NCBI GenBank assembly: GCA_028874315.1
Contig: JAPPKM010000046.1
Location: 364 to 34,837, forward strand
DNA: 34,474 nucleotides
Direction of reading: 5' to 3'
Source of the DNA: Chloroflexota bacterium
GTDB lineage: Bacteria > Chloroflexota > UBA11872
Each line of letters starts with the position of its first letter. The stretch's first letter is position 1. Under the pieces are notes generated by a model, which ran no database searches, was not told the DNA's origin, and worked only from the letters and a program-made list of their open reading frames with translations. The translations under genes and the position numbers were made by a program. Of the stretch, positions 22,301 to 30,441 are shown piece after piece.

Positions 22301-23125
22301 ATGAAATTCGTTCGTTACGCCACCGAATCCGGGACAGCCCTTGGCTCTCTGAAGGAGTCGGGCGCCGTTTACGCCGTCAGCGGCGACATGTTCGGCGAGT
22401 ACGAGGTCGGGGCGCAGGTCGGCACCGTTGACGACCTGGAGCTGCTAGCGCCGGTGGATCCCGGCAACGTGATCGCCGTCGGGGCCAACTACCTGGCGCA
22501 CATCCTGGAAGGCCACGACGAGGACGCCATTCCGAAGTTCCCGATGCTGTTCATGAAGCCCAACTCGGCCATCACCGGACCCGGAGCGCCAATCGTGCTG
22601 CCGGACCCGGCGAAGTTCACCCAGTCGATGAATGACCCGGACTTGCAGAAGGATCCGTTCGGCGAGGTGCACTACGAGGCCGAACTGGTGGCGGTGATCG
22701 GGAAGACCTGCCGAAACGTCTCGGAGGACGAGGCGCTGGACTACGTGCTGGGCTATAGCTGCGGCAACGACGTCAGCGCGCGCGGCCTGCAGGTCAAGGA
22801 GATGGCCACCGGTGTCCTGCTGATGAGCAAGGGGATGGACACGTTTGCGCCGCTCGGCCCGTGCATCGCCACCGATCTCGACCCATCCAACCTCGAGATC
22901 ATGGCCCGGCTCAACGGCGAAGTGAAGCAGCACAGCAACACCAACGACCTGCTGTTCAACGTGGCGGCCCTTGTTGCCTACACCTCGCAGGGTGTGACCC
23001 TCAATCCCGGCGACTGCATCTACACGGGTACGTGCGCCGGGCCGTCAGCACTCTCGCCAGGCGATGTGATTGAGATTGAGGTCGAAGGCGTGGGCGTGCT
23101 GAGCAACCCGGTGGTGGCCGCCTAG
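22301..23125 (+). CDS. Fumarylacetoacetate hydrolase family protein
   Basis: This 274-residue protein belongs to the FAH superfamily, whose members hydrolyse or hydrate/isomerise/decarboxylate beta-diketo or related acids with Mg or Ca ions. A short N-terminal domain precedes the FAH fold. The metal site is visible as Glu126 and Glu128 (HYEAELVAVIGK) and Asp157 (GNDVSARGLQ). Later segments PLGPCIATDLD and PGDCIYTGTCAGPSALSPGDVIEIEVEGVG are diagnostic. The start is ATG 22301 (MKFVRYAT). It is followed 21 bp later by the LarA homologue. In this context it could act on a dehydrated or keto-acid intermediate of hydroxyacid breakdown; that is inference. Confidence 0.92.
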   Translation: MKFVRYATESGTALGSLKESGAVYAVSGDMFGEYEVGAQVGTVDDLELLAPVDPGNVIAVGANYLAHILEGHDEDAIPKFPMLFMKPNSAITGPGAPIVLPDPAKFTQSMNDPDLQKDPFGEVHYEAELVAVIGKTCRNVSEDEALDYVLGYSCGNDVSARGLQVKEMATGVLLMSKGMDTFAPLGPCIATDLDPSNLEIMARLNGEVKQHSNTNDLLFNVAALVAYTSQGVTLNPGDCIYTGTCAGPSALSPGDVIEIEVEGVGVLSNPVVAA

Positions 23126-23146
23126 CGGGCCATCGGTGCTAGCGGC

Positions 23147-24412
23147 ATGATCCGCAGATTCGACCTGCCATACGGCGAAGAGACGCTTGCCGTCGGCACG
23201 GCCAGCGTTGACGTGACTGGGGTCTACACGCCCCGACCGACGCCGCCGGCGCGCAACCCCCGGGGGCTGATTCGAGAGGCGCTGGACAACCCGATCGGGT
23301 CCGAAACGCTACGCGAAGCGGCGCGGGGGAAGGCGAGCGCTCTCGTGCTGATCGACGATATTACGCGGGAGACGCCAGCGGACTTGCTACTGCCGCCGAT
23401 CCTGGACGACCTGAAGTCGGCGGGGATCGCGGCGGACGACATCCTGGTAATGATCGCTCTGGGCACGCACCGGCCAATGACGGACGCCGAGGTCCGGCGC
23501 AAGGTCGGTGACGAGGTGCTGGGGCGGGTGCGGGTGACGCAACACGATCACCGTACGGCGCCCCTGCGCGACCTGGGCGTGACGCCGAGCGGGACGCCGA
23601 TCGAGGTCAACGAGCACCTGTTCGAGGCCGACATCGTGATTGGGACCGGCGCGGTGGTGCCGCACCACATTGCGGGGTTCTCGGCGGGCGCCAAGATCGT
23701 GCAGCCGGGAGTATCGGGGGCCGCCACCACGGCCGCCACGCACATGTTCAGCGCCAAGGCACGGACGCCGTTGCTGGGTCAAGTCGACACGCCGGTACGC
23801 GCCGAGATGGAGCTGATTGCCGAGCGTTGCGGTATGCAGCACGTATTGAACGTGACGCTCAATGCCGACGGGCGGATCGTGACGGCTCGCTTTGGCGCCA
23901 CGCGGCCTACGTATCGACGGGCCGTCGAAGACGCCCGGCGCATTTACGGCGTTCGCGCACCCGCCGGGCTGGACGCGGTGGTGGCGGGATCGCATCCGTG
24001 CGACATCGAGTTCTGGCAGGCCCACAAGAGCCTGTATCCCGCGATGCTGATGGTGCGGCCGGGCGGGACCATCATCGTGGTGACGCCGTGCCCGGAAGGC
24101 GTGGCCGTGACGCATCCCGACATGCTGGACTACACGGCGCAGCCGGCGGACGAGTTGTTGCGACGCTACGAGCGCAACGAGATCGACGACCGCGTGGCCG
24201 CATCGCTGGCCGTGGCCTGGGCCAGGGTCCGGGAATACGCGCGCGTGGTGCTGGTATCGGACGGCATCGCGCCACACGAGGCAGAGGCGCTTGGGTTCGA
24301 TACGGCGCCGGATGTGGAGACCGCGCTTTCGGCCCTGGCACGGACAAGCGGCACCGCACCGCAGGTTGGGGTCTTGACGCACGCACCGGACACGCTGCCG
24401 CTGGTGGCCTGA
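23147..24412 (+). CDS. larA: Nickel-dependent LarA-family racemase/epimerase
   Basis: This is a LarA homologue (DUF2088; 421 residues, normal length) that inverts the C2 centre of an alpha-hydroxyacid using the nickel pincer cofactor NPN. All the key positions can be matched to lactate racemase: DITR near 71 (substrate-binding Arg), His108 in GTHRP, His173 in PHHIAGFSAG, Lys183 (the residue that carries the cofactor) and His199. Paralogues act on lactate, malate, gluconate and other hydroxyacids, so 'lactate' is not implied. The cofactor genes larB, larC and larE are not in this window. It sits between an FAH-family enzyme and a four-carbon acid-sugar kinase (3-bp gap), suggesting epimerisation of an aldonic acid. 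ATG 23147 is assumed; no strong ribosome site. Confidence 0.9.
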   Translation: MIRRFDLPYGEETLAVGTASVDVTGVYTPRPTPPARNPRGLIREALDNPIGSETLREAARGKASALVLIDDITRETPADLLLPPILDDLKSAGIAADDILVMIALGTHRPMTDAEVRRKVGDEVLGRVRVTQHDHRTAPLRDLGVTPSGTPIEVNEHLFEADIVIGTGAVVPHHIAGFSAGAKIVQPGVSGAATTAATHMFSAKARTPLLGQVDTPVRAEMELIAERCGMQHVLNVTLNADGRIVTARFGATRPTYRRAVEDARRIYGVRAPAGLDAVVAGSHPCDIEFWQAHKSLYPAMLMVRPGGTIIVVTPCPEGVAVTHPDMLDYTAQPADELLRRYERNEIDDRVAASLAVAWARVREYARVVLVSDGIAPHEAEALGFDTAPDVETALSALARTSGTAPQVGVLTHAPDTLPLVA

Positions 24413-24415
24413 GGT

Positions 24416-25645
24416 ATGGACCGTTGGGCCGTCATCGCCGACGACCTGACGGGGGCGCTGGATACCGCGCTGCAATTTCGGAAGGCCGGCCTGCAGACCA
24501 TGGTTTCGACTCGTGCCCGCGTCTGGCCATCGCACGGATCGGTGGTTGCCTTGAGCACCGAATCCAGACACGTTTCGGCCGCCAATGCCGCCGCGAGTGT
24601 GAAGGCCGCGTTTCACGCGCTGCCATGCGGAACGTCGGCGCGGATTTACAAGAAGACCGACTCGCTGCTGCGCGGGAACATTGGGGCCGAGTTGCGAGCG
24701 CTGTTCGAGGCCACCGGCTCGGGCCCGCTGGTGTTTGCGCCTGCCTATCCGACCGGCGGCCGGACGACGGTGGATGGGATTCATCGGCTGGAGGGTGTGC
24801 CTGTCGCCGACGCCACGCCGGGGCGAGACCCGGTAACTCCGATTCGGGAATCGCACATTCCGACCCTCTTGAGGAACAGCGCTGGGCTGAAGACGGAGCA
24901 TGTGCCGCTCGACGTCGTCCGGGGAGATCCAGACGGCTTGGTCGACGTGCTTACGAGGGCACAGGGGACCGGCGTTGATGTCGTGGTGCCGGACGTGGAG
25001 ACGGACGGCGACCTGCGGGCCATCGCGTGGGCCCTGCGCTCGTCCGCTGCCGGGCGCATCAGCGCGGGATCGGCCGGGCTTGCCGAGTATTTGGCGCAAC
25101 CCGATCAGAGCCCACTCCGACCTGTGGGCCTGGAGCGATCGGCATTCGTGGCAGCCGTGGTAGGCACACCCAGCGCCCATACCAAGGTGCAGGTCGAGCG
25201 CGCGCTCAGCAGGGGCTTTGCACGGCGCATGCGAATTCGAAGTGGAGCGGACATCGAAGCCGCCGTTCGAGAGACGCGCCTGTATAGGTCGAATGACCGG
25301 TTGACGGTTTTCGATACGACGATTGAGGGAACGGCGCCGCGACCCAAGGAACGCCGACGCCACCTAGGGTACGTGGTCGAGCTTTGCAGAGCCATCGCGG
25401 ACGCCGCGGATCAGCCGGGCTTGATTCTCACGGGTGGGGATACCGCACGCGCCGCGTTGGATGCGCTGGAGGTGGACGCCATCGAGGTCCTGGGGGAGAT
25501 CGAGTGGGGCGTGCCCGGCGGGCATGCGCTGCGCGGTACACGCCGGGTGGCGTCTGTCGTGACCAAGGGCGGGACCATGGGAGGTCCGGACGCGCTGACG
25601 ACCGCCTTCAGGCGCCTATGCTCCACGGTGAGCCAGGCAGCATGA
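24416..25645 (+). CDS. Four-carbon acid sugar kinase (DUF1537, OtnK/DtnK type)
   Basis: This is a 409-residue kinase of the DUF1537 family, which phosphorylates four-carbon aldonic acids such as threonate or erythronate at C4 with ATP. The N-terminal substrate domain shows VIADDLTGALDTALQF and YKKTDSLLRGNIGAEL, then APAYPTGGRTTVDG. The C-terminal nucleotide domain shows LILTGGDTARAAL, EIEWGVPGG and VVTKGGTMGGPDAL. The ATG lies 3 bp after larA, with GAGG almost touching it. The dehydrogenase that usually follows in such pathways is next (25698). Which stereoisomer it uses cannot be told from sequence. Confidence 0.92.
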   Translation: MDRWAVIADDLTGALDTALQFRKAGLQTMVSTRARVWPSHGSVVALSTESRHVSAANAAASVKAAFHALPCGTSARIYKKTDSLLRGNIGAELRALFEATGSGPLVFAPAYPTGGRTTVDGIHRLEGVPVADATPGRDPVTPIRESHIPTLLRNSAGLKTEHVPLDVVRGDPDGLVDVLTRAQGTGVDVVVPDVETDGDLRAIAWALRSSAAGRISAGSAGLAEYLAQPDQSPLRPVGLERSAFVAAVVGTPSAHTKVQVERALSRGFARRMRIRSGADIEAAVRETRLYRSNDRLTVFDTTIEGTAPRPKERRRHLGYVVELCRAIADAADQPGLILTGGDTARAALDALEVDAIEVLGEIEWGVPGGHALRGTRRVASVVTKGGTMGGPDALTTAFRRLCSTVSQAA

Positions 25646-25697
25646 CGTTACGGCTTTCAAACGAGCGCCCAATGCCGCACCACAGGTATCCGAGATC

Positions 25698-26720
25698 GTG
25701 ACCTCCGCCGATCAGCGGCCGCTGATTGCCGTCACTATGGGCGATCCGGCGGGTGTCGGACCCGAGATCACGGCGAAGGCCCTGGCGAATCCGAACATCC
25801 AGGCTGCCTGTCGCGCCGTTGTCGTCGGTGATTTTCGGACGATGGAACGGGCTGCCTGCGCAGTGGGCCTCGACGTCGCCGCCGTGGACCTGGACGCATT
25901 GGACCGGGGGATTGATGAGATCCAGGTCTACGACCCCTGGCGACGCGATCTGAACGAGGTGCCCGTGGGGATGGTCGACGCCAGGGCCGGCGCGGCCGCG
26001 GCGGAGGCGGTCATCGTGGCCACAAAGCTTGCGCTCGACGGCCGGGTGGCGGCGATTGTCACGGCGCCGCTCAACAAGGCGGCCATCAATGCCGCCGGAT
26101 ACAACTACGCGGGACATACCGAGCTACTGGCCGACCTGACCGACTCACCTGGCGCGCGCATGTTGCTGGTGGCGCCGGGGCTGCGGGTGATTCACAACAG
26201 CACGCACGTTTCCCTGCGCGATGCCATTGAGCGAGTGACGCGGGAAAACGTGCGTCACGTAATTGTTCTGCTGGATGAGACGCTGCGGATGATGGCCATC
26301 CCGGAGCCACGGATCGCCGTTTGCGGGCTCAATCCGCACGCGGGGGAAGGCGGTCTGTTCGGACACGAGGATGAAACGTTTATTCGGCCGGCCATCGAAG
26401 ACGCGCGCAACGACGGCCTGGACGTGACGGGGCCCGAGCCGGGCGACACTGTCTTCAACCGGGCGCGAAACGGGGCGTTCGACGGGGTGGTGGCGATGTA
26501 TCACGACCAGGGGCACGTGGCCGTGAAGGTGGCCGGGTTCTTTGACGGAATCAACGTGTCCGTGGGTCTGCCCATCATTCGTACCAGCGTGGATCACGGC
26601 ACGGCCTTCGACATTGCCGGGCAAGGCGTGGCGCGGGCGGATAGTATGGAGATGGCCATCGAGATCGCCGCCACGATGGCCGTCAACGACGGACGCCCGG
26701 CGGCCCCGGAGACTGCCTGA
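25698..26720 (+). CDS. PdxA2-type 4-phospho-acid-sugar dehydrogenase
   Basis: This 340-residue protein belongs to the PdxA (4-hydroxythreonine-4-phosphate dehydrogenase) family, Zn/NAD-dependent oxidative decarboxylases. Markers are VTMGDPAGVGPEI, TAPLNKAAIN, the metal-site His140 in YAGHTELLA, and later YHDQGHVAVK and DHGTAFDIAGQG. Because the preceding gene is a DUF1537 kinase, it most likely works as PdxA2, converting the 4-phosphorylated acid sugar to dihydroxyacetone phosphate and CO2, rather than in vitamin B6 synthesis. No other pyridoxal genes are nearby. The start is GTG 25698, 52 bp after the kinase. It is followed 4 bp later by secG. Confidence 0.9.
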   Translation: MTSADQRPLIAVTMGDPAGVGPEITAKALANPNIQAACRAVVVGDFRTMERAACAVGLDVAAVDLDALDRGIDEIQVYDPWRRDLNEVPVGMVDARAGAAAAEAVIVATKLALDGRVAAIVTAPLNKAAINAAGYNYAGHTELLADLTDSPGARMLLVAPGLRVIHNSTHVSLRDAIERVTRENVRHVIVLLDETLRMMAIPEPRIAVCGLNPHAGEGGLFGHEDETFIRPAIEDARNDGLDVTGPEPGDTVFNRARNGAFDGVVAMYHDQGHVAVKVAGFFDGINVSVGLPIIRTSVDHGTAFDIAGQGVARADSMEMAIEIAATMAVNDGRPAAPETA

Positions 26721-26724
26721 CCGA

Positions 26725-26946
26725 ATGAACGCGCCCTTGCAACTCGCCCAGTTGGTGCTTTCCATCATTGTGATTGCCGCGGTTCTGATCCAGTTGCGGA
26801 ACACGGGGATGGGCTCGGCGTTGGGCGGCAGCGACAGCTCGTTCTTTCACGCCCGGCGCGGCGTCGACCGGCTGACCTTCAACTTCACGATAGGCGCGTC
26901 AGCGCTGTTCTTCCTCGTCTCCATCCTGGCCGCCGTTCTCCAGTAG
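26725..26946 (+). CDS. secG: Preprotein translocase subunit SecG
   Basis: This is a 73-residue SecG, the small membrane partner of SecYE. It has two hydrophobic helices (LAQLVLSIIVIAAVLIQL and FTIGASALFFLVSILAAVL) separated by the family loop NTGMGSALGGSDSSFFHARRGVDRLTFNFT. In the ORF track it appears only inside a longer reading from 26542; ATG 26725 is the correct start. It lies 4 bp after the PdxA2 gene and its last 48 bp overlap the convergent nuclease gene. Co-transcription with a catabolic operon is unusual for SecG; it may have its own internal promoter. Confidence 0.9.
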   Translation: MNAPLQLAQLVLSIIVIAAVLIQLRNTGMGSALGGSDSSFFHARRGVDRLTFNFTIGASALFFLVSILAAVLQ

Positions 26947-27774
26947 CTCGTCCCACACGAGGGACGCCTCGCAGATCAGGGCATACGAACAGCGGCGGCA
27001 GACCTGAGGGTCCTCGGCTCGATTCGGCGCTTGCCAGAAGGGATCAAATCGGGCCGTCTCAATACCAACTACAATTTCAGTTGCTCGGGCCGCAAACTGT
27101 TCCAGATCCTGGCGGCCATACGTCGCGTGCAGCTGCTGGACGAATGGCGGATCTTCGCGAACCAGCACATCAACGCGGACTTGAGGAATGAAGAACGGCG
27201 CCGGCAGGTTGCCGGGACGAATCCGTGTTCCGGCCCTGAAGACTCCGTACCCGATCGCGTAGCACTGTAGTTGGAGATCCCGATCGGGATAGGACTCGGG
27301 GTAAGCCCGCCACGAGGTCTTGTGGTCGATCACCACGCCGTTCCGGTCGATGAGGTCGACGGTGCCCACGAGCTGGACCTGGACACCTGGTATGTCGAAT
27401 CTGAATCGATGCTCAATCAGATGCGGAACGACGCGGGGAGCAACGTCGGTCAGGTAGAGCTCCAAAACCGATTGGCCTGACGCGTAAGCCTCCTCGAACT
27501 CGTCCGCCAAAGGTCCCGATGCAACCGCTGGTGGAAGCCGGGCGTCCCAAACGTCGTCGTAGATCTCGGCGGCCTCATCCAAATCCAGGTCATAGCCGCT
27601 GCGTCGTTTCACCAGAAAGTTGCGCTCCAGGGCGGCGTGGACCGCCTGGCCGACCAACGACGCCGGCGAGTCGGTAGTCGGCACCCGATCCAGGTACCGC
27701 ATCCGATACTGGAGTGGACAGGTGTCGTACGCGCGCAGTTGTGTGGGAGAGATCGACCGAAGTTGCCGTTGCAT
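26899..27774 (-). CDS. RecB-family PD-(D/E)XK nuclease with 4Fe-4S cysteine pattern
   Basis: This 291-residue protein is a stand-alone nuclease domain of the RecB/AddB/Cas4 type. It begins SISPTQLRAYDTCPLQYRMRYLDRV. The PD-(D/E)XK core follows (QLVGTVDLIDRNGVVIDHKTSW) and then the QLQCYAIGYG motif. One Cys in the N-terminal DTCPLQ plus C-x2-C-x5-C near the C-terminus (CRRCSYALIC) form the iron-sulfur staple seen in AddB and Cas4. The track start is 27855; ATG 27774 is chosen because it puts the first motif at the usual distance, though its GGAAGG is very close. There are no cas genes or CRISPR repeats, so a DNA-repair role is more likely than Cas4 activity. The 3' end overlaps secG. Confidence 0.85.
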   Translation of the reverse strand: MQRQLRSISPTQLRAYDTCPLQYRMRYLDRVPTTDSPASLVGQAVHAALERNFLVKRRSGYDLDLDEAAEIYDDVWDARLPPAVASGPLADEFEEAYASGQSVLELYLTDVAPRVVPHLIEHRFRFDIPGVQVQLVGTVDLIDRNGVVIDHKTSWRAYPESYPDRDLQLQCYAIGYGVFRAGTRIRPGNLPAPFFIPQVRVDVLVREDPPFVQQLHATYGRQDLEQFAARATEIVVGIETARFDPFWQAPNRAEDPQVCRRCSYALICEASLVWDELLENGGQDGDEEEQR

Positions 27775-27875
27775 GCCTTCCCGAATGAAACCCGATGCCA
27801 GCGCAAGCGTAGACGCAGGCGGCGCAGCCTGCCCGGCCATCCGCGGGCATCGCACAACGACCTGTGCGCAACGTG

Positions 27876-28922
27876 ATGGCTGAACGCAAAGTGTCAGACA
27901 CGCTTGATGCCTCCGTTGTGATCGTGACCTGGAACGGGCTACGCCACTTGCGACGTTGCCTGCCGGCGCTGGCGGGTCAGACCGGGGTTGAGTTCGAGAC
28001 CATTGTCGTGGACAACGGCAGCACCGACGGTACCGCGGAGTGGATTGCCGAGGCGTATCCCCGAACCGTTCTGAAACGACTGGAGTCCAATCACGGGTTC
28101 TCCGAGGCCAATAACATCGGCTTCGGCCTGGCTCGGGCGCAGCTCATCGCCACCCTCAACAACGACGCGGTTCCCGATTCCGATTGGCTGTACTCACTGG
28201 TTCGGGCCGCGAATGAGCATCCCGAGATTGGATCGTTCGCCAGTCGGATCGTGCTGGATCGAGATCCCAACATCATCGACTCCGCCGGCGTGGTGACGGA
28301 TGTGCTGGGCATCGCGTGGGACCGACACAACTCGGAATCGGTTGGTGTTGACGCCGCCGGGGAGATCTTTGGCGCCTGCGCGGGAGCCGCGCTGTATCGC
28401 AAGGCGTTGCTGGACGAAACCGGCGGATTCGATCCGTCGTTTTTTGCCTACCTGGAGGACGTGGACCTGGCCTGGCGTGCTCGCTGGCTGGGGTGGACCG
28501 CCCGCTATGTCCCGGATGCGCGAGTGGTGCACGCGCACTCAGCCACGGGCACCGAAGAGTCGGCGTTCAAGACGTTTCACCTAGGGCGCAATAAGGTCTG
28601 GACGATTGCCAAGAATCACCCTACGCGCGCCCTCCTGCTCTACGGACCGCTCCTAGTGGCCTATGACCTGGCGTCGTTGCCAATCACCATGGCCCGACAG
28701 CGGAACCTGGCGGCCTTGCGCGGGCGGCTGGCCGGCCTGCGCTCGCTCGGTCCGATGCTGAGGCAGCGGAAGCAGGTAGCGGCCCGCCGCCGAGTCGCCT
28801 GGGACGACCTGCGGCCCTTTGTCGCCGGTCCGTCGCGGCCGTGGGACGTGTGGCGCCGTCAGCGGCGGCTGCGGCAAGCCGTGGCGGCCGGTGGCTCGCC
28901 AACCACGCCAAACGCTCGCTGA
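27876..28922 (+). CDS. Family 2 glycosyltransferase (rhamnosyltransferase-like)
   Basis: This 348-residue GT-A fold glycosyltransferase has SVVIVTWNGLRHLRRCL at the start, IVVDNGSTDGT, the metal-binding region TLNNDAVPDSDW and the acceptor-side FAYLEDVDLAWRARWLGW. The C-terminal 100 residues contain one hydrophobic stretch (LLLYGPLLVAYDLASL) and a basic tail, suggesting membrane association. Such proteins add sugars to cell-surface glycans. The track starts at GTG 27864; ATG 27876 (MAERKVSD) is equally good, and neither has a clear ribosome site. It is divergent from the nuclease and followed by a tRNA gene. The sugar donor is unknown. Confidence 0.88.
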   Translation: MAERKVSDTLDASVVIVTWNGLRHLRRCLPALAGQTGVEFETIVVDNGSTDGTAEWIAEAYPRTVLKRLESNHGFSEANNIGFGLARAQLIATLNNDAVPDSDWLYSLVRAANEHPEIGSFASRIVLDRDPNIIDSAGVVTDVLGIAWDRHNSESVGVDAAGEIFGACAGAALYRKALLDETGGFDPSFFAYLEDVDLAWRARWLGWTARYVPDARVVHAHSATGTEESAFKTFHLGRNKVWTIAKNHPTRALLLYGPLLVAYDLASLPITMARQRNLAALRGRLAGLRSLGPMLRQRKQVAARRRVAWDDLRPFVAGPSRPWDVWRRQRRLRQAVAAGGSPTTPNAR

Positions 28923-28936
28923 TAGACTCGCCTCAC

Positions 28937-29013
28937 CGGGGCGTGGCGCAGGCTGGTAGCGCACCTGACTGGGGGTCAGGAGGTCGCCGGTTCAAATCCG
29001 GCCGCCCCGACCA
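28937..29013 (+). tRNA. tRNA-Pro (anticodon GGG), CCA encoded
   Basis: A full cloverleaf can be drawn. The acceptor CGGGGCG pairs with CGCCCCG, the D stem GCGC with GCGC, and the anticodon stem CCTGA with TCAGG around loop CTGGGGG (anticodon GGG at 28971-28973). The variable loop is AGGTC, and the T arm is GCCGG-TTCAAAT-CCGGC. Discriminator A is at 29010 and CCA is encoded at 29011-29013. Confidence 0.97.
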
Positions 29014-29074
29014 GCATTCAGATCCGTAGCGTGGCGCTCCGAGCGCGTGCCATCCGAGATAGCTCGATTTTCGC

Positions 29075-30265
29075 CTAGGCGGCTTTGCTCCAGCTTGCGA
29101 TGAAGTCGTCCAGATCGAAATCGTCGGGCGTGTGCTCTTGCGCGTAGCGAGTCGGTTTGCTCGCGAGGCTGGGCACGAAGTGCTCGGTCTCAATCTGGAG
29201 CCTGGCGTCCAAGGGCGCAAAGCGCTCTCCAAGGAGCTTCGTTTCAGCGGCGGTGAATCGCCGGGCCAGCGCCTCGAGGTTGCCGATGCTGAAGGTCTGC
29301 TCGCCGACGGCCGAGGCGCGCTCGCGGTCCGGTAGGTCGGCCAGTTCCGGGCGCTTCAGCAAGCCCATCCTGCGCGCCAGTTTCTCCAGAAGGATTACGC
29401 AGACCATCCGCCCGGTGTCGCCTGGATGCAGCAGGGCAAGAGCCTGCCGGAAGGCTTCCGGATCCTGGTCGAGCATCGCGCGATAAAACGCTTCGATCCG
29501 ATCGTCCTCGCGTTCAGCCAGTTCGAGAAACCGATGGAAGCCCGCTTGTCCCTCCGCCGATAGATGCTTGACGAAACTCGGCTCCCAAAGGAAGCGGGAG
29601 CCGTAGGGGTACAACTGGCCACCGAACGAGGTGTACCTGAGGTGGATGATGCGCCGCAGCCTGGTGCTGTAGTTGCTGGGCCAATGCAGGATGGTGTTGA
29701 TGTACATCACGCCGTCGCCGGCCTTGAGGCTGACCTGGGTACAGTTCGACAGGCGTGCGCGGGGATCCTTCAAGAGCTCCTGGTTCTCCCGCGCCGTGTT
29801 CAGGCGCCGATGACTGCCGGGAACAACCCACAGCACGTCATCGTCGTACAGCGGGATGTTCCACTGCACGGAGCCCGGACCGTTGGCCAGCATGTCCTCC
29901 TGTAAACCCGCCAGGGGAGCATTGTTGGTTGGCCCGTGACTCACATCGCGATGCCACAAGTCCGGCCCGTAGGCGGTCTCCGGGTTGCACAGGAGAATCA
30001 TCTGCTTCAGCCCCACGTCGCGCGTGCCAAGTGCTTGCCGGCTTACTCCGAGCGTGTTCTCGTGGAGACAGAACTCCACCGTGTTGGCCGTCGCTGCATC
30101 GATGACGGTCTGAAACGCAAGGCGCGGCTGCTTGGCCACGTAGGCGAAGGAGCCCGGGTCGTCGCGATCGCGCGCCCAGATGGCCTGCTGCCGGTCGACC
30201 AGCGTTTCGAAGCTGGCGCGCAACTCGTCCAGCCGATCGGGTGGAACGATGTTCTTCAGAATCAC
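29075..30265 (-). CDS. Phytanoyl-CoA dioxygenase (PhyH) family protein
   Basis: This is a Fe(II)/2-oxoglutarate-dependent dioxygenase of the PhyH family. The iron facial triad is visible as His105 and Asp107 (LWHRDVSHG) and a distal His194 (ILHWPSNYSTRLRRIIHLRY, with a following Arg for 2-oxoglutarate); VVPGSHRR is another family landmark. Numbering is from GTG 30265. The conserved N-terminus continues upstream in frame (IDLEQFLDDGYVILKN), so the real start is probably near 30304, where no ATG/GTG/TTG exists but an ATA follows GGAG by 8 nt. The C-terminal region after residue 230 is longer than in minimal PhyH proteins and has no motif I recognise. The substrate is unknown. Confidence 0.85.
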   Translation of the reverse strand: MILKNIVPPDRLDELRASFETLVDRQQAIWARDRDDPGSFAYVAKQPRLAFQTVIDAATANTVEFCLHENTLGVSRQALGTRDVGLKQMILLCNPETAYGPDLWHRDVSHGPTNNAPLAGLQEDMLANGPGSVQWNIPLYDDDVLWVVPGSHRRLNTARENQELLKDPRARLSNCTQVSLKAGDGVMYINTILHWPSNYSTRLRRIIHLRYTSFGGQLYPYGSRFLWEPSFVKHLSAEGQAGFHRFLELAEREDDRIEAFYRAMLDQDPEAFRQALALLHPGDTGRMVCVILLEKLARRMGLLKRPELADLPDRERASAVGEQTFSIGNLEALARRFTAAETKLLGERFAPLDARLQIETEHFVPSLASKPTRYAQEHTPDDFDLDDFIASWSKAA

Positions 30266-30441
30266 GTAGCCGTCGTCGAGGAATTGCTCGAGATCGATCT
30301 GTATGGGTGGTGCTCCAGCGGCGCGGCCGCGTCAGTCTAGACAGGACGTGCAATCTCAACTAGCCAGGGTGATGACCTACCGCTCGACTACTGGTGCGGC
30401 CACTACATTCGCCGATGGCCGACTGATCAGGCCCCACTCCG

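Noticed and set aside
23387-25363. 658-aa minus-strand ORF across larA and the DUF1537 kinase
   Set aside because: It is antisense to two clearly recognised genes, has a biased Arg/His/Gly/Val composition and shows no domain. Long open antisense frames are expected in GC-rich DNA.
26899-27774. Cas4 of a CRISPR system
   Set aside because: The domain and cysteine pattern fit, but there are no other cas genes or repeat arrays in the window; a general RecB-like nuclease is the safer call.
29014-29074. Terminator between tRNA-Pro and the PhyH gene
   Set aside because: A GCGCT-CCG-AGCGC hairpin and a later TTTT exist but they are not adjacent, so an intrinsic terminator cannot be supported.
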